From NCBI RefSeq assembly GCF_029211185.1, contig NZ_JARGDO010000016.1, positions 48,819 to 112,818 on the forward strand: a DNA stretch of 64,000 nucleotides. The letters run 5' to 3'. Of the stretch, positions 34,937 to 44,686 are shown piece by piece. Each line of letters starts with the position of its first letter. The first letter of the stretch is position 1. The notes below the pieces were generated by a model. It made no database searches, had not been told where the DNA came from, and saw only the letters and a list, made by a program, of their open reading frames with translations. A program made the translations under genes and the position numbers. This stretch comes from Tessaracoccus caeni (lineage in GTDB: Bacteria; Actinomycetota; Actinomycetes; Propionibacteriales; Propionibacteriaceae).

Positions 34937-36444
34937 GCGAACACCGCCTTCGATCCCTCGGCCTGCGGGGCCTGCTCCAGCAGCGGGCCGCCCCATCGTC
35001 GCTCCAACTCGCGTTCCAGCACACCGCCGACGCGGTACAGCCGCTCGTCGGCCAGCGGCGGCGCGATCACCTGGAGGCCCACCGGAAGCCCATTCGACAG
35101 CCCGATCGGGAACGACGCCGACGCGTTGCCCGCCAGGTTGGACGGGATGGTGCAGAGGTCCGCCAGGTACATCGACATGGGATCGGCCATCCGCTCCCCC
35201 AGCTTGAAGGCCGTGGTGGGTGTGGTGGGCGAGACCAGCACGTCGCACTGGACGAAGGCCGCGTCGAAGTCGCGGATGATCAGCGTGCGCACCCGCTGCG
35301 CCGAGCCGTAGTAGGCGTCGTAATAGCCGCTCGACAAGGCGTAGGTGCCGATGATGATGCGCCGCTTGGCCTCTTTGCCGAAGCCGTCCTCGCGGGTGAG
35401 GTTCATCACCTCTTCCGCCGAGCGGGTGCCGTCGTCGCCGGAACGAAGCCCGTAACGCATGCCGTCGAAGCGGGCCAGGTTGGAGCTCAGCTCGGCCGGC
35501 TGGATGACGTAGTACGCGGGCAGCGCGTAGTCGAAGTGAGGGCAGGAGACCTCGACGACGGTGGCGCCGCGGTCGCGCAGCGCGTCCACGGCCTCCTGGA
35601 AGCGCGCCAGCACGCCTGGCTCGTAGCCGTCACCCTGGAACTCCTTCACCACGCCGACGGTGATGCCCTCGAGATCGTGGGTGATCGAGGCCCCCACCAA
35701 GTCTCCGATGGGCTCGCGCAGCGACGACGACTCGTGCGGGTCGTAGCCACCGATCACCTGATGCAGCAGGGCCGCGTCGGTGGCGTTGCGCGCGCACGGA
35801 CCAGGCTGGTCGAGGCTGGAGGCCATCGCCACCACGCCGTAGCGCGAGACCGCGCCATAGGTGGGCTTGATGCCGACGGTGCCGGTGACGGCGCCGGGCT
35901 GGCGGATCGAGCCGCCGGTGTCCGAGCCCAGGGCGAGCGGCGCCATGAACGAGGCCAGCGCCGCGGCCGAACCGCCGCCCGACCCGCCCGGGATGCGCTC
36001 GGTGTCCCACGGGTTGCGGGTGGGGCCGAAGTAGGAGGTCTCCGTCGAGGAGCCCATCGCGAACTCGTCCATGTTGGTCTTGCCGAGGATCACCAGGCCG
36101 GCCTTGCGCAGGCGTGCGACGACGGTGGCGTCGTAGGGCGGGATCCAGCCTTCGAGCATCTTCGACGAGCAGGTGGTAGGCAGGTCGGCCGTGCAGAAGT
36201 TGTCCTTGACGGCGATCGGCACGCCGGCCAACGGACCCAGCTTCTCGCCGGCGGCGCGACGACGATCGATCTCACGGGCCGCGGCGAGCGCGCCTTCGGC
36301 GTCCACCGTGACGAAGGCGTTGATGACGGGGTTCAGGGCCTCGATCTGGTCGAGGTGCGCGCGGGTGATCTCCTCAGAGGTCGCCTCGCCGTTGTGCATG
36401 AGGTCGGCCAGTTCGACGGCCGAACGGGTGATCAGGCTCGTCAT
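34933..36444 (-). CDS. gatA: Aspartyl/glutamyl-tRNA(Asn/Gln) amidotransferase subunit A
   Basis: A 503-residue amidase that releases ammonia from glutamine for tRNA-dependent Gln/Asn formation. The amidase Ser-cisSer-Lys triad is visible: Lys in [12 protein letters not shown], cis-Ser and the nucleophile Ser in the [12 protein letters not shown] region within the [27 protein letters not shown] signature. Length fits the family. It sits between gatC (5 nt upstream) and gatB (overlap). Confidence 0.97.
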   Translation of the reverse strand: MTSLITRSAVELADLMHNGEATSEEITRAHLDQIEALNPVINAFVTVDAEGALAAAREIDRRRAAGEKLGPLAGVPIAVKDNFCTADLPTTCSSKMLEGWIPPYDATVVARLRKAGLVILGKTNMDEFAMGSSTETSYFGPTRNPWDTERIPGGSGGGSAAALASFMAPLALGSDTGGSIRQPGAVTGTVGIKPTYGAVSRYGVVAMASSLDQPGPCARNATDAALLHQVIGGYDPHESSSLREPIGDLVGASITHDLEGITVGVVKEFQGDGYEPGVLARFQEAVDALRDRGATVVEVSCPHFDYALPAYYVIQPAELSSNLARFDGMRYGLRSGDDGTRSAEEVMNLTREDGFGKEAKRRIIIGTYALSSGYYDAYYGSAQRVRTLIIRDFDAAFVQCDVLVSPTTPTTAFKLGERMADPMSMYLADLCTIPSNLAGNASASFPIGLSNGLPVGLQVIAPPLADERLYRVGGVLERELERRWGGPLLEQAPQAEGSKAVFA

Positions 36445-36449
36445 CGTTC

Positions 36450-36743
36450 TCAGTCCTCACTCAGGATCTGCGGCACGCGAAACCGGCCGTCTTCGGAGTC
36501 GGGCGCGCCGGAGAGCGCCTCGTCGTTGGCGAGACTGGGCAGCACCACGTCGTCGCGGAACACATTGCTGAGCGCGATGGCGTGCGTGGTGACCGGCACC
36601 TCGGGCGTGACCACCTCGCTCACCTTGTTCACCGACTCCAGGATGATGTCGAGTTCGGGGGCCAGGTCCACGCATTCCTGCTCGGACAGCTGGATGCGAG
36701 CCAGGTTTCCGAGCCGGGCCACATCGGCGGGTGTCAACGCCAC
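36450..36743 (-). CDS. gatC: Aspartyl/glutamyl-tRNA(Asn/Gln) amidotransferase subunit C
   Basis: A 97-residue subunit that clamps GatA to Gat[34 protein letters not shown] is the diagnostic N-terminal helix pair, and LRDDVV...[19 protein letters not shown] the C-terminal tail. An AGGAG site precedes the ATG. Confidence 0.95.
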   Translation of the reverse strand: MALTPADVARLGNLARIQLSEQECVDLAPELDIILESVNKVSEVVTPEVPVTTHAIALSNVFRDDVVLPSLANDEALSGAPDSEDGRFRVPQILSED

Positions 36744-36804
36744 GGGGACTCCTTCTACGAGATGAGTTCGCGCGCCAGTTTAGCGGTGCCGACGCACCCC
36801 GCTC

Positions 36805-37062
36805 TCACGCCCCGATCAGCAGCAGGTAGAAGTAGCGGCCGAGGAAGAACAAGCCGACGGCCACCGCCACCGCGACGATCGGCACGACGATCCGCAGCCA
36901 TTTCTTCGCTCTCGTGCTGGGCACCTCCAGCGGCCCCCATTCGCCGCGCTGCGGCTGGGCGCGCAGCGGGGTCTGGCCGTCGAGGCTCAGCTTCGTGAAC
37001 ACCGGAGCCCGAGTGGGGTCGTCGGGGCGAGCACGCTTGGCCGCACGATCACGCTTAGCCAC
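36805..37062 (-). CDS. Small single-pass membrane protein
   Basis: An 85-residue protein with a basic N-terminus ([13 protein letters not shown]), a hydrophilic middle and one C-terminal helix (IVVPIVAVAVAVGLFFLGRYFYLLLI). The GTG at 37062 follows a GGAGGAGG site inside the end of the MetE-like gene, overlapping it by 8 nt. I do not recognise the family. Position suggests it is part of the same operon as gatCAB. Confidence 0.6.
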   Translation of the reverse strand: MAKRDRAAKRARPDDPTRAPVFTKLSLDGQTPLRAQPQRGEWGPLEVPSTRAKKWLRIVVPIVAVAVAVGLFFLGRYFYLLLIGA

Positions 37063-38008
37063 GATGCATCGCCTCCTCCACCAGCGGCGCGGCGGCCGCA
37101 AGCGCTCGCAGTTGGGTGACCACGTCGCGCTGCTGCCAGCCGGCGAGCCCACAAGCCGTGCCCAGCACCGTGTGCTCGGTGGCATCGTCGATGCTCAGCG
37201 CGCGCAGCATCTTCAGGGCGCGCGTGACCACCTCGTCGGTGCTCTGTGGGCGCCCCGAGGCCGTGGCGACGACGCCGAGGATCAGCTCGCGCCCCTCGTC
37301 CAGCCAGGCGGCCAGCTCGTCGTAGTCGGCCAGGGCCGCGTCGACGGACACCCAGCGGAAGCCCGCGGACCGCGCCCATCCCAGCCACCGGCCCGGCGCA
37401 CAACAATGCAGAACCCCGTCGGCGAAGGGCTTCAGCGCCGCCACCAGTTCGGGCGCGTCCACCCGGCGATGCTTGGAGAAGCCGCTCGCCGTGGAGATAC
37501 CGCCCCCCGCTACCGCGACCAGACTGGGTTCGTCGAGTTGGATCAGCACGTCGGCGGCCGGCAGGCGTCGGGCCAGATCTGATCGCAGGGTCCGGACACC
37601 CTCGGCCAGCGCCTGAGTCAGCTCGCGCCGGGCGCCGTGATCCGCCAGCAGACGATCACCCGCGAAGCGCTCGACGCACGCGGCCAACGTCCATGGCCCC
37701 GCGACGCCGACCTTCAGAAGGCCCTCGAAGCCCTGGAGCAGTTCTTCCGCGTCGTCCAGATCCTGGCGCCACTGCGCTCTGGCCTTGCGATGCTCCGACG
37801 ACGAATGGGGCGTGAGCCGCCAGCCGGCGGGCTGCAGGTCGAAGCCCAGGTCGTCGATCAGGCCCAGAGCGCGGCCCACCATCTGACTGCCGATGCCCCG
37901 CTCGGGGAGCTCCGGCAGCGGCAGCAACTCCGGCAACGCCTCGCTCATGGCAGACAGCGCACCGCGGAAGTCGGTGCCTGGGAGCGATCCGGCGGCAGTG
38001 ATTCTCAT
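37055..38008 (-). CDS. MetE C-terminal-like (cobalamin-independent methionine synthase-like) protein
   Basis: A 317-residue single-barrel protein resembling only the catalytic C-terminal half of MetE (which is about 750 residues). Candidate zinc ligands are kept: [10 protein letters not shown] gives the HxC pair and GTACGLAGW the late Cys. The Glu ligand position ([13 protein letters not shown]) reads Asp. The missing N-terminal half normally binds polyglutamyl-folate, so another methyl donor or a different thiol methyl transfer is likely. It is coupled by 4-nt overlap to mnmA; actinobacteria often place such proteins beside mnmA. Exact function is unknown. Confidence 0.75.
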   Translation of the reverse strand: MRITAAGSLPGTDFRGALSAMSEALPELLPLPELPERGIGSQMVGRALGLIDDLGFDLQPAGWRLTPHSSSEHRKARAQWRQDLDDAEELLQGFEGLLKVGVAGPWTLAACVERFAGDRLLADHGARRELTQALAEGVRTLRSDLARRLPAADVLIQLDEPSLVAVAGGGISTASGFSKHRRVDAPELVAALKPFADGVLHCCAPGRWLGWARSAGFRWVSVDAALADYDELAAWLDEGRELILGVVATASGRPQSTDEVVTRALKMLRALSIDDATEHTVLGTACGLAGWQQRDVVTQLRALAAAAPLVEEAMHRG

Positions 38009-39078
38009 GCGAAGGCCTCGGCGACGGTGGCGCTGCCGACCACGCGGTCGCCGTCGTAGAACACGGCGCTCTGCCCGGGCGCGACGCCGGTGGTGGGCTC
38101 GTCCAGCTCGACGCGCACCTCCTGCCCGTCGAAGCTCACGCCGGCCGGCAGCGCGGCGCCGTGCGCGCGGTATTGAATCAGGCCCCGCCAGGTACCTCGC
38201 ACCTCGCCCTCGGTCCAGGTGGGACGGATCCCTCGCATGACGGTGACGGCCAGCTGCTCGCGCGAGCCCACCACGACGGTGTTGCTGACCGGCTCGATCC
38301 GCAGCACGTAGCGCGGCTCGCCGGTGGGTGCCGGCACCCGAAGATCAAGGCCCTTGCGCTGCCCGACGGTATAGCGATACGACCCCTGGTGCTCGCCCAG
38401 CACCTGCCCGGCCACGTCGACGATGGGGCCGGCCTCGGCGCCGAGGTGGCGCGCGAGGTAGCCCTGGGTGTCGCCGTCGGGGATGAAGCAGATGTCGTGG
38501 CTGTCGGGCTTCTTGGCCACGCCGAGGCCGAGCGCCCTGGCCTCCTCGCGGATCTGCGGCTTGGGGGTGTCGGCCAGCGGGAAGACGCAGCGTCGCAGCT
38601 GCTCCTGATCCAGCACGCCCAGCACATAGGACTGATCCTTGGCATCGTCGACCGCCCGATGCAGGCTCACCCGCTCGCCGTCGCGGTCCAGCCGCGCGTA
38701 ATGGCCGGTGGCGACGGCGTCGAAGCCCAGCGCCACGCCCCGGTCGAGCACGGCCGCGAACTTGATCTTCTCGTTGCAGCGCAGGCACGGGTTGGGGGTG
38801 CGGCCGGCCTGGTACTCGGCGACGAAATCGTCGACCACCTGCTCCTTGAACTCCTGCGCAAAGTCCCACACGTAGAAAGGAATACCGAGCTTGTCGGCGG
38901 CGCGGCGAGCGTCGTGGGAGTCCTCCAGCGAGCAGCACCCGCGAGCCCCCGACCGATAGCTCTGGGGGTTCTTCGACAAGGCGAGATGCACGCCGGTGAC
39001 GTCATGCCCGGCCTGCACCATTCGGGCAGCAGCCACCGCCGAATCGACCCCACCGGACATCGCTACGAGAACACGCAC
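38005..39078 (-). CDS. mnmA: tRNA-specific 2-thiouridylase
   Basis: A 357-residue enzyme that makes 2-thiouridine at U34 of Lys, Glu and Gln tRNAs. The PP-loop is [13 protein letters not shown] at the N-terminus. The two catalytic cysteines lie in [12 protein letters not shown] and [24 protein letters not shown] and the C-terminal beta-barrel are complete. Sulfur would come from the cysteine desulfurase encoded 28 nt upstream. Confidence 0.96.
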   Translation of the reverse strand: MRVLVAMSGGVDSAVAAARMVQAGHDVTGVHLALSKNPQSYRSGARGCCSLEDSHDARRAADKLGIPFYVWDFAQEFKEQVVDDFVAEYQAGRTPNPCLRCNEKIKFAAVLDRGVALGFDAVATGHYARLDRDGERVSLHRAVDDAKDQSYVLGVLDQEQLRRCVFPLADTPKPQIREEARALGLGVAKKPDSHDICFIPDGDTQGYLARHLGAEAGPIVDVAGQVLGEHQGSYRYTVGQRKGLDLRVPAPTGEPRYVLRIEPVSNTVVVGSREQLAVTVMRGIRPTWTEGEVRGTWRGLIQYRAHGAALPAGVSFDGQEVRVELDEPTTGVAPGQSAVFYDGDRVVGSATVAEAFA

Positions 39079-39106
39079 CGCGCCAGTCTACGAGCTTCTC
39101 CGCCGA

Positions 39107-40228
39107 TCAGTAGGCGCGTTGGGCCTGGGGAACCACCACCGGCAGCGCCTCGCACAGCCGCGCGATGTCGTCCTCGGTGGTGCTGTGGCCGAAGGAGAAG
39201 CGCAGAGTCCAGGACGCCTCATCGACGCTGCGCCCCATCGCCATCAGCACCTCGGACGGCTGATGCACCCCCGCGCGACAGGCTGAGCCGACCGAGGCAT
39301 AGATCGAGCGCTGGTCGAGCAGGAACAGCACGTCGTCGGCGCGCGCCTTCGGGAAGGTGACGTTGACGATGTGCGGCGCGTGGGGCGCCTCGTGCGAGTT
39401 CACCCGTCCTCCGAGCCCCGCGCACACCTCGGCGACGCGATCCCCCCAGATCCCCCACCGAGCGGCGAGATCCTCCCGCGCCGCCACCGCGGCGCTTGCC
39501 GCCGCCGCGAAGGCCGCCGCGAGGGCCACCGGCAGCGTGCCGGAGCGGACGGTGCGCTCTTGTCCCCCGCCCAACCCGATGGCCGCCAGCTTCACGTCTC
39601 GTTTGGCGATCAAGGCGCCGATCCCGACGGGCGCTCCGATCTTGTGCCCAGACAGGCTCATCAGGTCCGCGCCGCTCTCTCCGAACGACAGCGGCAGGTG
39701 GCCGAGCGCCTGCACCGCATCGCAGTGCTGCCAGGCTCCGGCCGCCCGCGCAAGGCGGCCCACCTCGTCGAGCGGCTGGATCACGCCCGTCTCGTTGTTG
39801 GCCGTCATCACCGAGACCACCGCGACGCGCTCGTCGATCACCGCAGCCAGCGCCTCCAGATCGACGACACCCTGCGACGTCACTGGTACCGGCTCCGCGC
39901 CCCGCTCCACAGCCCCTAGCACGGCGGGGTGTTCCACCGCCGAGACCAGCACCCGATCACGGCCCGGTCGGGCGCGCCAGCCGCCCAGCACCGCCAGGGA
40001 ATCGGCCTCCGAGCCTCCCGAGGTGAAGATCACCTCGCTCGGGTGCGCATCGACGGCCGCCGCCAGCTCCTCGCGGGCTTCCTCCAGCCGGGCTCGCGCG
40101 CGCTGACCGGCACGGTGCAGCGCCGAGGCGTTACCCACGACGCGGCTCACCTCGAGGAACGCCCGCTCGGCCTCAGGCAGGAGAGGGCTGGTCGCCGCGT
40201 GATCGACGTATGCGGGAAGTTCAGCCAT
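39107..40228 (-). CDS. Cysteine desulfurase (NifS/IscS family)
   Basis: A 373-residue PLP enzyme releasing sulfur from L-cysteine as a protein persulfide. PLP Lys is in SLSGHKIGAPVGIGAL and the persulfide Cys in VGSACRAGVHQPSEVL, the IscS-like (group I) loop. VYVDHAATSPL-type N-terminus and VSVMTANNETGVIQP are family marks. It heads the operon leading to mnmA and gatCAB, so tRNA thiolation is its probable job. Fe-S assembly is an alternative role. Confidence 0.93.
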   Translation of the reverse strand: MAELPAYVDHAATSPLLPEAERAFLEVSRVVGNASALHRAGQRARARLEEAREELAAAVDAHPSEVIFTSGGSEADSLAVLGGWRARPGRDRVLVSAVEHPAVLGAVERGAEPVPVTSQGVVDLEALAAVIDERVAVVSVMTANNETGVIQPLDEVGRLARAAGAWQHCDAVQALGHLPLSFGESGADLMSLSGHKIGAPVGIGALIAKRDVKLAAIGLGGGQERTVRSGTLPVALAAAFAAAASAAVAAREDLAARWGIWGDRVAEVCAGLGGRVNSHEAPHAPHIVNVTFPKARADDVLFLLDQRSIYASVGSACRAGVHQPSEVLMAMGRSVDEASWTLRFSFGHSTTEDDIARLCEALPVVVPQAQRAY

Positions 40229-40443
40229 GATCGGCTAGGGTACCGACTCGGGGGTGGAATCAGCCGTATCCAGCTATACGAGCTACCGCCGAACCTTGGC
40301 AAATGTGCAACGGTTTTCGTTCTCGCTGCACGATCTTGCAGGGGTAACGACGCGGTGCGAGTACGACGCAAACTTTCCAGTGAGATGCCACAATTGGGCT
40401 TTCGCATCTGGGCACCGGGCACGGATACGGCATGCATAGGGTT

Positions 40444-42603
40444 ATGAGCGACTATTACTCAGAGGACACGACACCGGTAGACCAGCCGCAACGGCTGGGA
40501 GCAGAGGTCACGCCGGAAGGCACGCACTTCCGGCTGTGGGCGCCCAAGGCGAGCGCCGTCGACCTCACACTCATCGACCGCAACGGCAGTCTGAGACAGC
40601 GCGACGTCTCCATGACACGCGGTTCGAAGGGCGTGTGGTCGGTCTTCGTCAACGGCATCGGCCACGGTCAGCTGTACGGCTTCCGCGTCGACGGGCCGTG
40701 GCAGCCCCACCAGGGCCTCCGGTTCAACCGCAACCTGCTCCTCGTCGATCCCTATGCGCGCGCGGTGTTCGGCGGCGTCGACTACGACGGCCCCATCTAC
40801 GATCACGTGCCCGGCGATCGCTGGCAGATGTCCACCACCGACTCGATCGACAGCGTGCCGCTCAGCGTCGTCGTCGAGGACACCCCGCCGCCCACTCCCA
40901 TCGCACGACGCCGGCCGATGTCGGAGAGCGTCGTCTACGAGACCCATCTCAAAGGCTTCACGAGACGTCATCCTCGGGTTCCGCAGCACATGCGCGGCAC
41001 CTACGCCGGCATGGGCCATCCGGCGGTAGTGCAGTACCTCGTCGACCTCGGCGTCACCGCGGTGGAGTTCCTCCCGCTGCACTCCTTCCTCCCCGAGCGC
41101 TTCGTCTGGGAGAAGGGGCTCACCAACTACTGGGGCTACAGCACGCTCGGTTTCTTCGCCCCGCATGCCGATTACGGGTCTCGCGGCGAGATCGGCGAAG
41201 AGGTGCTGGCCTTCAAGAACATGGTGTCCGCGCTCCATGAGGCCGGCATCGAGGTCATCCTCGACGTCGTCTACAACCACACCTGCGAGGGCGGCAGCGA
41301 CGGACCGACGCTGTCCATGCGCGGCATCGACCCCGGCTACTACCGCCTCACCCACCACGGCACGGAGGACTACGACGTCACCGGCTGCGGCAACTCGCTC
41401 AACACCGACCACCGGACGGTGCGTCGCCTGGTGCTCGACTCGCTGCGCTACTGGGTCACGGAGATGGGGGTCGACGGGTTCCGCTTCGACCTGGCCACCA
41501 CCCTGATCCGGGACGGCCAGCATCACGTTACGCACCACCACGCGTTCAAGGAGGAGCTCAAGGCCGATCCCGTCTTCGACGACATCAAGATCATCGTCGA
41601 GCCGTGGGACATCGGCCCGTTCGGCTACCAGGTAGGCGGGTGGGGACCGGGCTGGGCGGAGTGGAACGACAAGTTCCGCGACTTCATCCGCGAGTACTGG
41701 CGCGGCGCCACCCACGGCGTCCAGGAGCTGGCCACCCGGCTGGCCGGCTCGCCCGATCTGTTCGACCGCGAGGGACGCGGCCCCCAGGACTGCGTCAACT
41801 TCATCACGGCCCACGACGGCTTCACCATGCGCGATCTGGTGAGCTACGAGGTCAAGTACAACCGGCCCAACGGCGAGAACAACCGCGATGGCACCGACAA
41901 CAACCGGTCGTCCAACCACGGCGCCGAGGGCGAGACCGACGATCCTCAGATCAACGCGCTGCGCCGTCGTCAGGTGCTCAACATGATGGCCACCCAGGTG
42001 CTGGCGGTGGGCACCCCGATGATCACCGCCGGCGACGAGCGGGGCCGCACGCAGCACGGCAACAACAACGCCTACTGCCAGGACTCCGAGATCAGCTGGA
42101 TGGACTGGAGCGCCTCCGACGAGTGGGCCACCCTGCATCCCAGGGTGCGCGATCTGCTGCGCCTGCGGTCCCGGCATCCGGTGCTGCGCAGCCCGGAGTT
42201 CGCCCATCACAACGAGATCCTCAGCCGACGCGGCGAGAACCTGCACCGCGTCGACCTCACCTGGATCGACGCCAGCGGCTCCGAGATGAGCACGCCTGCG
42301 TGGCACGACGGCTCCCGCCGCCTGCTCGGCATGTACCAGTCCGACGAGAACGAGGCCTTCCTGGCCTGGTTCAACTCCAGTGAGCACGCGGTCACCGTCA
42401 CGCTGCCGGGCATGCCCTGGGCCTATGGCTACCACCTGGCCTGGACCAGCGCCGACGACCACGAGTACCCGTCGAAGGACTTCCCTCCGCACGAGAAGCT
42501 CGTCATCCCGGGCCGCACCGTCACGCTGCTGCACTGCCTGGTGCCGCGCGATCATCACGAGCTGCTCGACCTCATGCAGATGGAGCGGGAGACCGGCTCA
42601 TAG
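40444..42603 (+). CDS. glgX: Glycogen debranching enzyme GlgX (GH13_11)
   Basis: A 719-residue isoamylase-type enzyme that removes alpha-1,6 branches from glycogen. It has an N-terminal CBM48 domain (THFRLWAPKASAVDLTLID), then the barrel with nucleophile Asp349 (VDGFRFDLATT), acid/base Glu386 (IIVEPWDIG) and transition-state Asp in NFITAHDGFTMRDL. The ATG at 40444 is chosen; an in-frame ATG 12 nt earlier is less likely. It is first in a run of alpha-glucan genes, 73 nt ahead of glgE. Confidence 0.95.
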   Translation: MSDYYSEDTTPVDQPQRLGAEVTPEGTHFRLWAPKASAVDLTLIDRNGSLRQRDVSMTRGSKGVWSVFVNGIGHGQLYGFRVDGPWQPHQGLRFNRNLLLVDPYARAVFGGVDYDGPIYDHVPGDRWQMSTTDSIDSVPLSVVVEDTPPPTPIARRRPMSESVVYETHLKGFTRRHPRVPQHMRGTYAGMGHPAVVQYLVDLGVTAVEFLPLHSFLPERFVWEKGLTNYWGYSTLGFFAPHADYGSRGEIGEEVLAFKNMVSALHEAGIEVILDVVYNHTCEGGSDGPTLSMRGIDPGYYRLTHHGTEDYDVTGCGNSLNTDHRTVRRLVLDSLRYWVTEMGVDGFRFDLATTLIRDGQHHVTHHHAFKEELKADPVFDDIKIIVEPWDIGPFGYQVGGWGPGWAEWNDKFRDFIREYWRGATHGVQELATRLAGSPDLFDREGRGPQDCVNFITAHDGFTMRDLVSYEVKYNRPNGENNRDGTDNNRSSNHGAEGETDDPQINALRRRQVLNMMATQVLAVGTPMITAGDERGRTQHGNNNAYCQDSEISWMDWSASDEWATLHPRVRDLLRLRSRHPVLRSPEFAHHNEILSRRGENLHRVDLTWIDASGSEMSTPAWHDGSRRLLGMYQSDENEAFLAWFNSSEHAVTVTLPGMPWAYGYHLAWTSADDHEYPSKDFPPHEKLVIPGRTVTLLHCLVPRDHHELLDLMQMERETGS

Positions 42604-42663
42604 AAGGCCGACGAGGTTCCGCAGAATTACCTGTCACCCCTCCCCCTGGCCGCGAGCGTCCGT

Positions 42664-42669
42664 TAGGCT
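42664..42669 (+). promoter_or_regulatory. Leaderless-type -10 box of glgE
   Basis: TAGGCT ends 7 nt before the GTG start of glgE, and no ribosome binding site precedes that GTG. The gene therefore may be transcribed separately from glgX and translated leaderless. Confidence 0.4.
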
Positions 42670-42676
42670 CTGGGCT

Positions 42677-44686
42677 GTGAGTGCAGACTTCCCATCCCCG
42701 GCCCTGTCCCCTCGACGCCTGGTGCGCACGGAAGGCGGCTTCGGTCGCATCCCCGTGACGGGTGTCTCGCCCGTGATCGCGGGCGGCGCCTATCCGGTCA
42801 AGGCGGTGGTCCACGAGCGACTCCGCATCCAGGCCAACGTGTTCCGGGAGGGGCACGACTCGGTGAACGCGTCGGTCATCCTGACCTCCCCCGAGGGGCA
42901 GCAGCGTCGCGTCGACATGCATCAGATCGAGCCCGCCGGCCTGGACATCTGGGAGGCCTACGTCCGCATCGCCGAAGAGGGCGAGTGGACTTACCGCGTC
43001 GAGGGATGGTCCGATCCGTGGGGCACCTGGGTGCATCAGGCCGAGAAAAAGCTGCCGCTCGGCATCGACGTCGAGCTGGTCTGCATGGAGGGCGTCGCGC
43101 TCCTGCAGCGCGCCGTCGCCGCCGCTCAGGCGCAGCGCTCCCCGGGCGCCGCCGAGCTGCTGCAGGGCGCCGCCCACTCGATCGGCACCGATGCCGATCC
43201 CGACGAGATCGTCGAGCTGGTCACCTCTGCCCCGATCGGGCGCGCGATGGCCCGCTTCGGTCCGCGCGAGTTGGTCACCCCCACCGACGAGTACCCGATC
43301 CTGGTGGAGCGCCGCCGTGCGCAGTACTCGTCCTGGTACGAGTTCTTCCCACGCTCGCAGGGCGCCTGGCAGGACGATCAAGGCCACTGGCATTCCGGCA
43401 CCTTCGACGCGTCGCACGAGCGCCTCGAGGCGGCTGCCGCGATGGGCTTCCACATCGTCTACCTTCCGCCGATCCACCCCATCGGGCACGCCTTCCGCAA
43501 GGGTAAGAACAACACGTTGGAGGCCGGCGACGGCCCCGGCTCGCCCTGGGCGATCGGCTCTGCCGACGGCGGCCACGACGCGATCCACCCCGATCTCGGC
43601 GACTTCGAGGCCTTCGATCGCTTCGTCGCCAAGGCCAAGTCGCTCGGCCTCGAGGTGGCGCTGGACTTCGCTCTGCAGGCCTCGCCCGACCACCCATGGG
43701 TGGAGTCCCATCCCGAGTGGTTCACCACGCGGATGGACGGCACCATCGCTTACGCGGAGAACCCGCCCAAGAAGTACCAGGACATCTACCCGATCAACTT
43801 CGACAACGACCCCGTCGGCATCTACCACGAGTCGCTGCGCCTGCTGAGGTTCTGGATCGACAAGGGCGTCACCGTCTTCCGCGTCGACAACCCGCACACC
43901 AAGCCGGTCGACTTCTGGGATTGGCTGATCGGCCGAGTGCGCGAGACCAACCCGGAAGTGATCTTCCTCGCCGAGGCGTTCACCCGTCCGCAGATGATGG
44001 CTGCGCTCGGCAAGGTCGGCTACCAGCAGAGCTACACCTACTTCACCTGGCGCACCGCCAAGTGGGAGCTCACCGAGTACCTCACGGAGCTCTCCGGCGA
44101 GATGGCCAACTACTACCGGCCCAACTTCTTCGTCACCACGCCCGACATCAACCCGTTCCACCTGCAGTCGGGCAATCACGCCGCCTTCGCGATCCGCGCG
44201 ATCCTGGCGGCGACGATGTCGCCGTCGTGGGGCGTCTACTCCGGCTTCGAGCTGTTCGAGCACCTGCCGGTGGCCCCCGGGCGGGAGGAGTACCTGGACT
44301 CGGAGAAGTACGAGTACCGGCCCCGCAACTTCTACCAGGAGCCCAACCTCAACCTGCTGATCGGCACGCTCAACCAGATCCGCGACGATCACCCGGCCCT
44401 GCAGCAGCTGCGCGACGTGGCCTTCCACCACGTGCCGAACGAGCAGATCTTCGCGTTCTCGAAGAAGGACGGCTCCGACGTCGTTCTCACGGTGGTCTCG
44501 CTCGATCCCGACAACTGGGTCTCCTCCGAGGTGTACCTCGACTACGAAGCCCTCGGGTTCGAGCGCGGCGTTCCGGTGCAGGCGCACGACGAGCTGACCG
44601 GTGCGTCCTTCGTCTGGGGCGAGCAGAACTTCGTGCAGCTCAGCCCGCAGCAGCCAGCTCACATCCTGCATCTCACCCAGCAGTGA
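42677..44686 (+). CDS. glgE: Alpha-1,4-glucan:maltose-1-phosphate maltosyltransferase
   Basis: A 669-residue GH13_3 enzyme that transfers maltosyl units from maltose 1-phosphate to linear alpha-1,4-glucan. The nucleophile is Asp404 (TVFRVDNPHTKP) and the acid/base Glu433 (IFLAEAFTRP). The phosphate-site features EFFPRS, NPPKKYQDIYPINFDND and YTYFTWRTAKWELTEYL are typical. The GTG at 42677 gives the normal length; a longer frame would run back into glgX. It overlaps maltokinase by 4 nt, so substrate supply and use are co-translated. Confidence 0.96.
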   Translation: MSADFPSPALSPRRLVRTEGGFGRIPVTGVSPVIAGGAYPVKAVVHERLRIQANVFREGHDSVNASVILTSPEGQQRRVDMHQIEPAGLDIWEAYVRIAEEGEWTYRVEGWSDPWGTWVHQAEKKLPLGIDVELVCMEGVALLQRAVAAAQAQRSPGAAELLQGAAHSIGTDADPDEIVELVTSAPIGRAMARFGPRELVTPTDEYPILVERRRAQYSSWYEFFPRSQGAWQDDQGHWHSGTFDASHERLEAAAAMGFHIVYLPPIHPIGHAFRKGKNNTLEAGDGPGSPWAIGSADGGHDAIHPDLGDFEAFDRFVAKAKSLGLEVALDFALQASPDHPWVESHPEWFTTRMDGTIAYAENPPKKYQDIYPINFDNDPVGIYHESLRLLRFWIDKGVTVFRVDNPHTKPVDFWDWLIGRVRETNPEVIFLAEAFTRPQMMAALGKVGYQQSYTYFTWRTAKWELTEYLTELSGEMANYYRPNFFVTTPDINPFHLQSGNHAAFAIRAILAATMSPSWGVYSGFELFEHLPVAPGREEYLDSEKYEYRPRNFYQEPNLNLLIGTLNQIRDDHPALQQLRDVAFHHVPNEQIFAFSKKDGSDVVLTVVSLDPDNWVSSEVYLDYEALGFERGVPVQAHDELTGASFVWGEQNFVQLSPQQPAHILHLTQQ

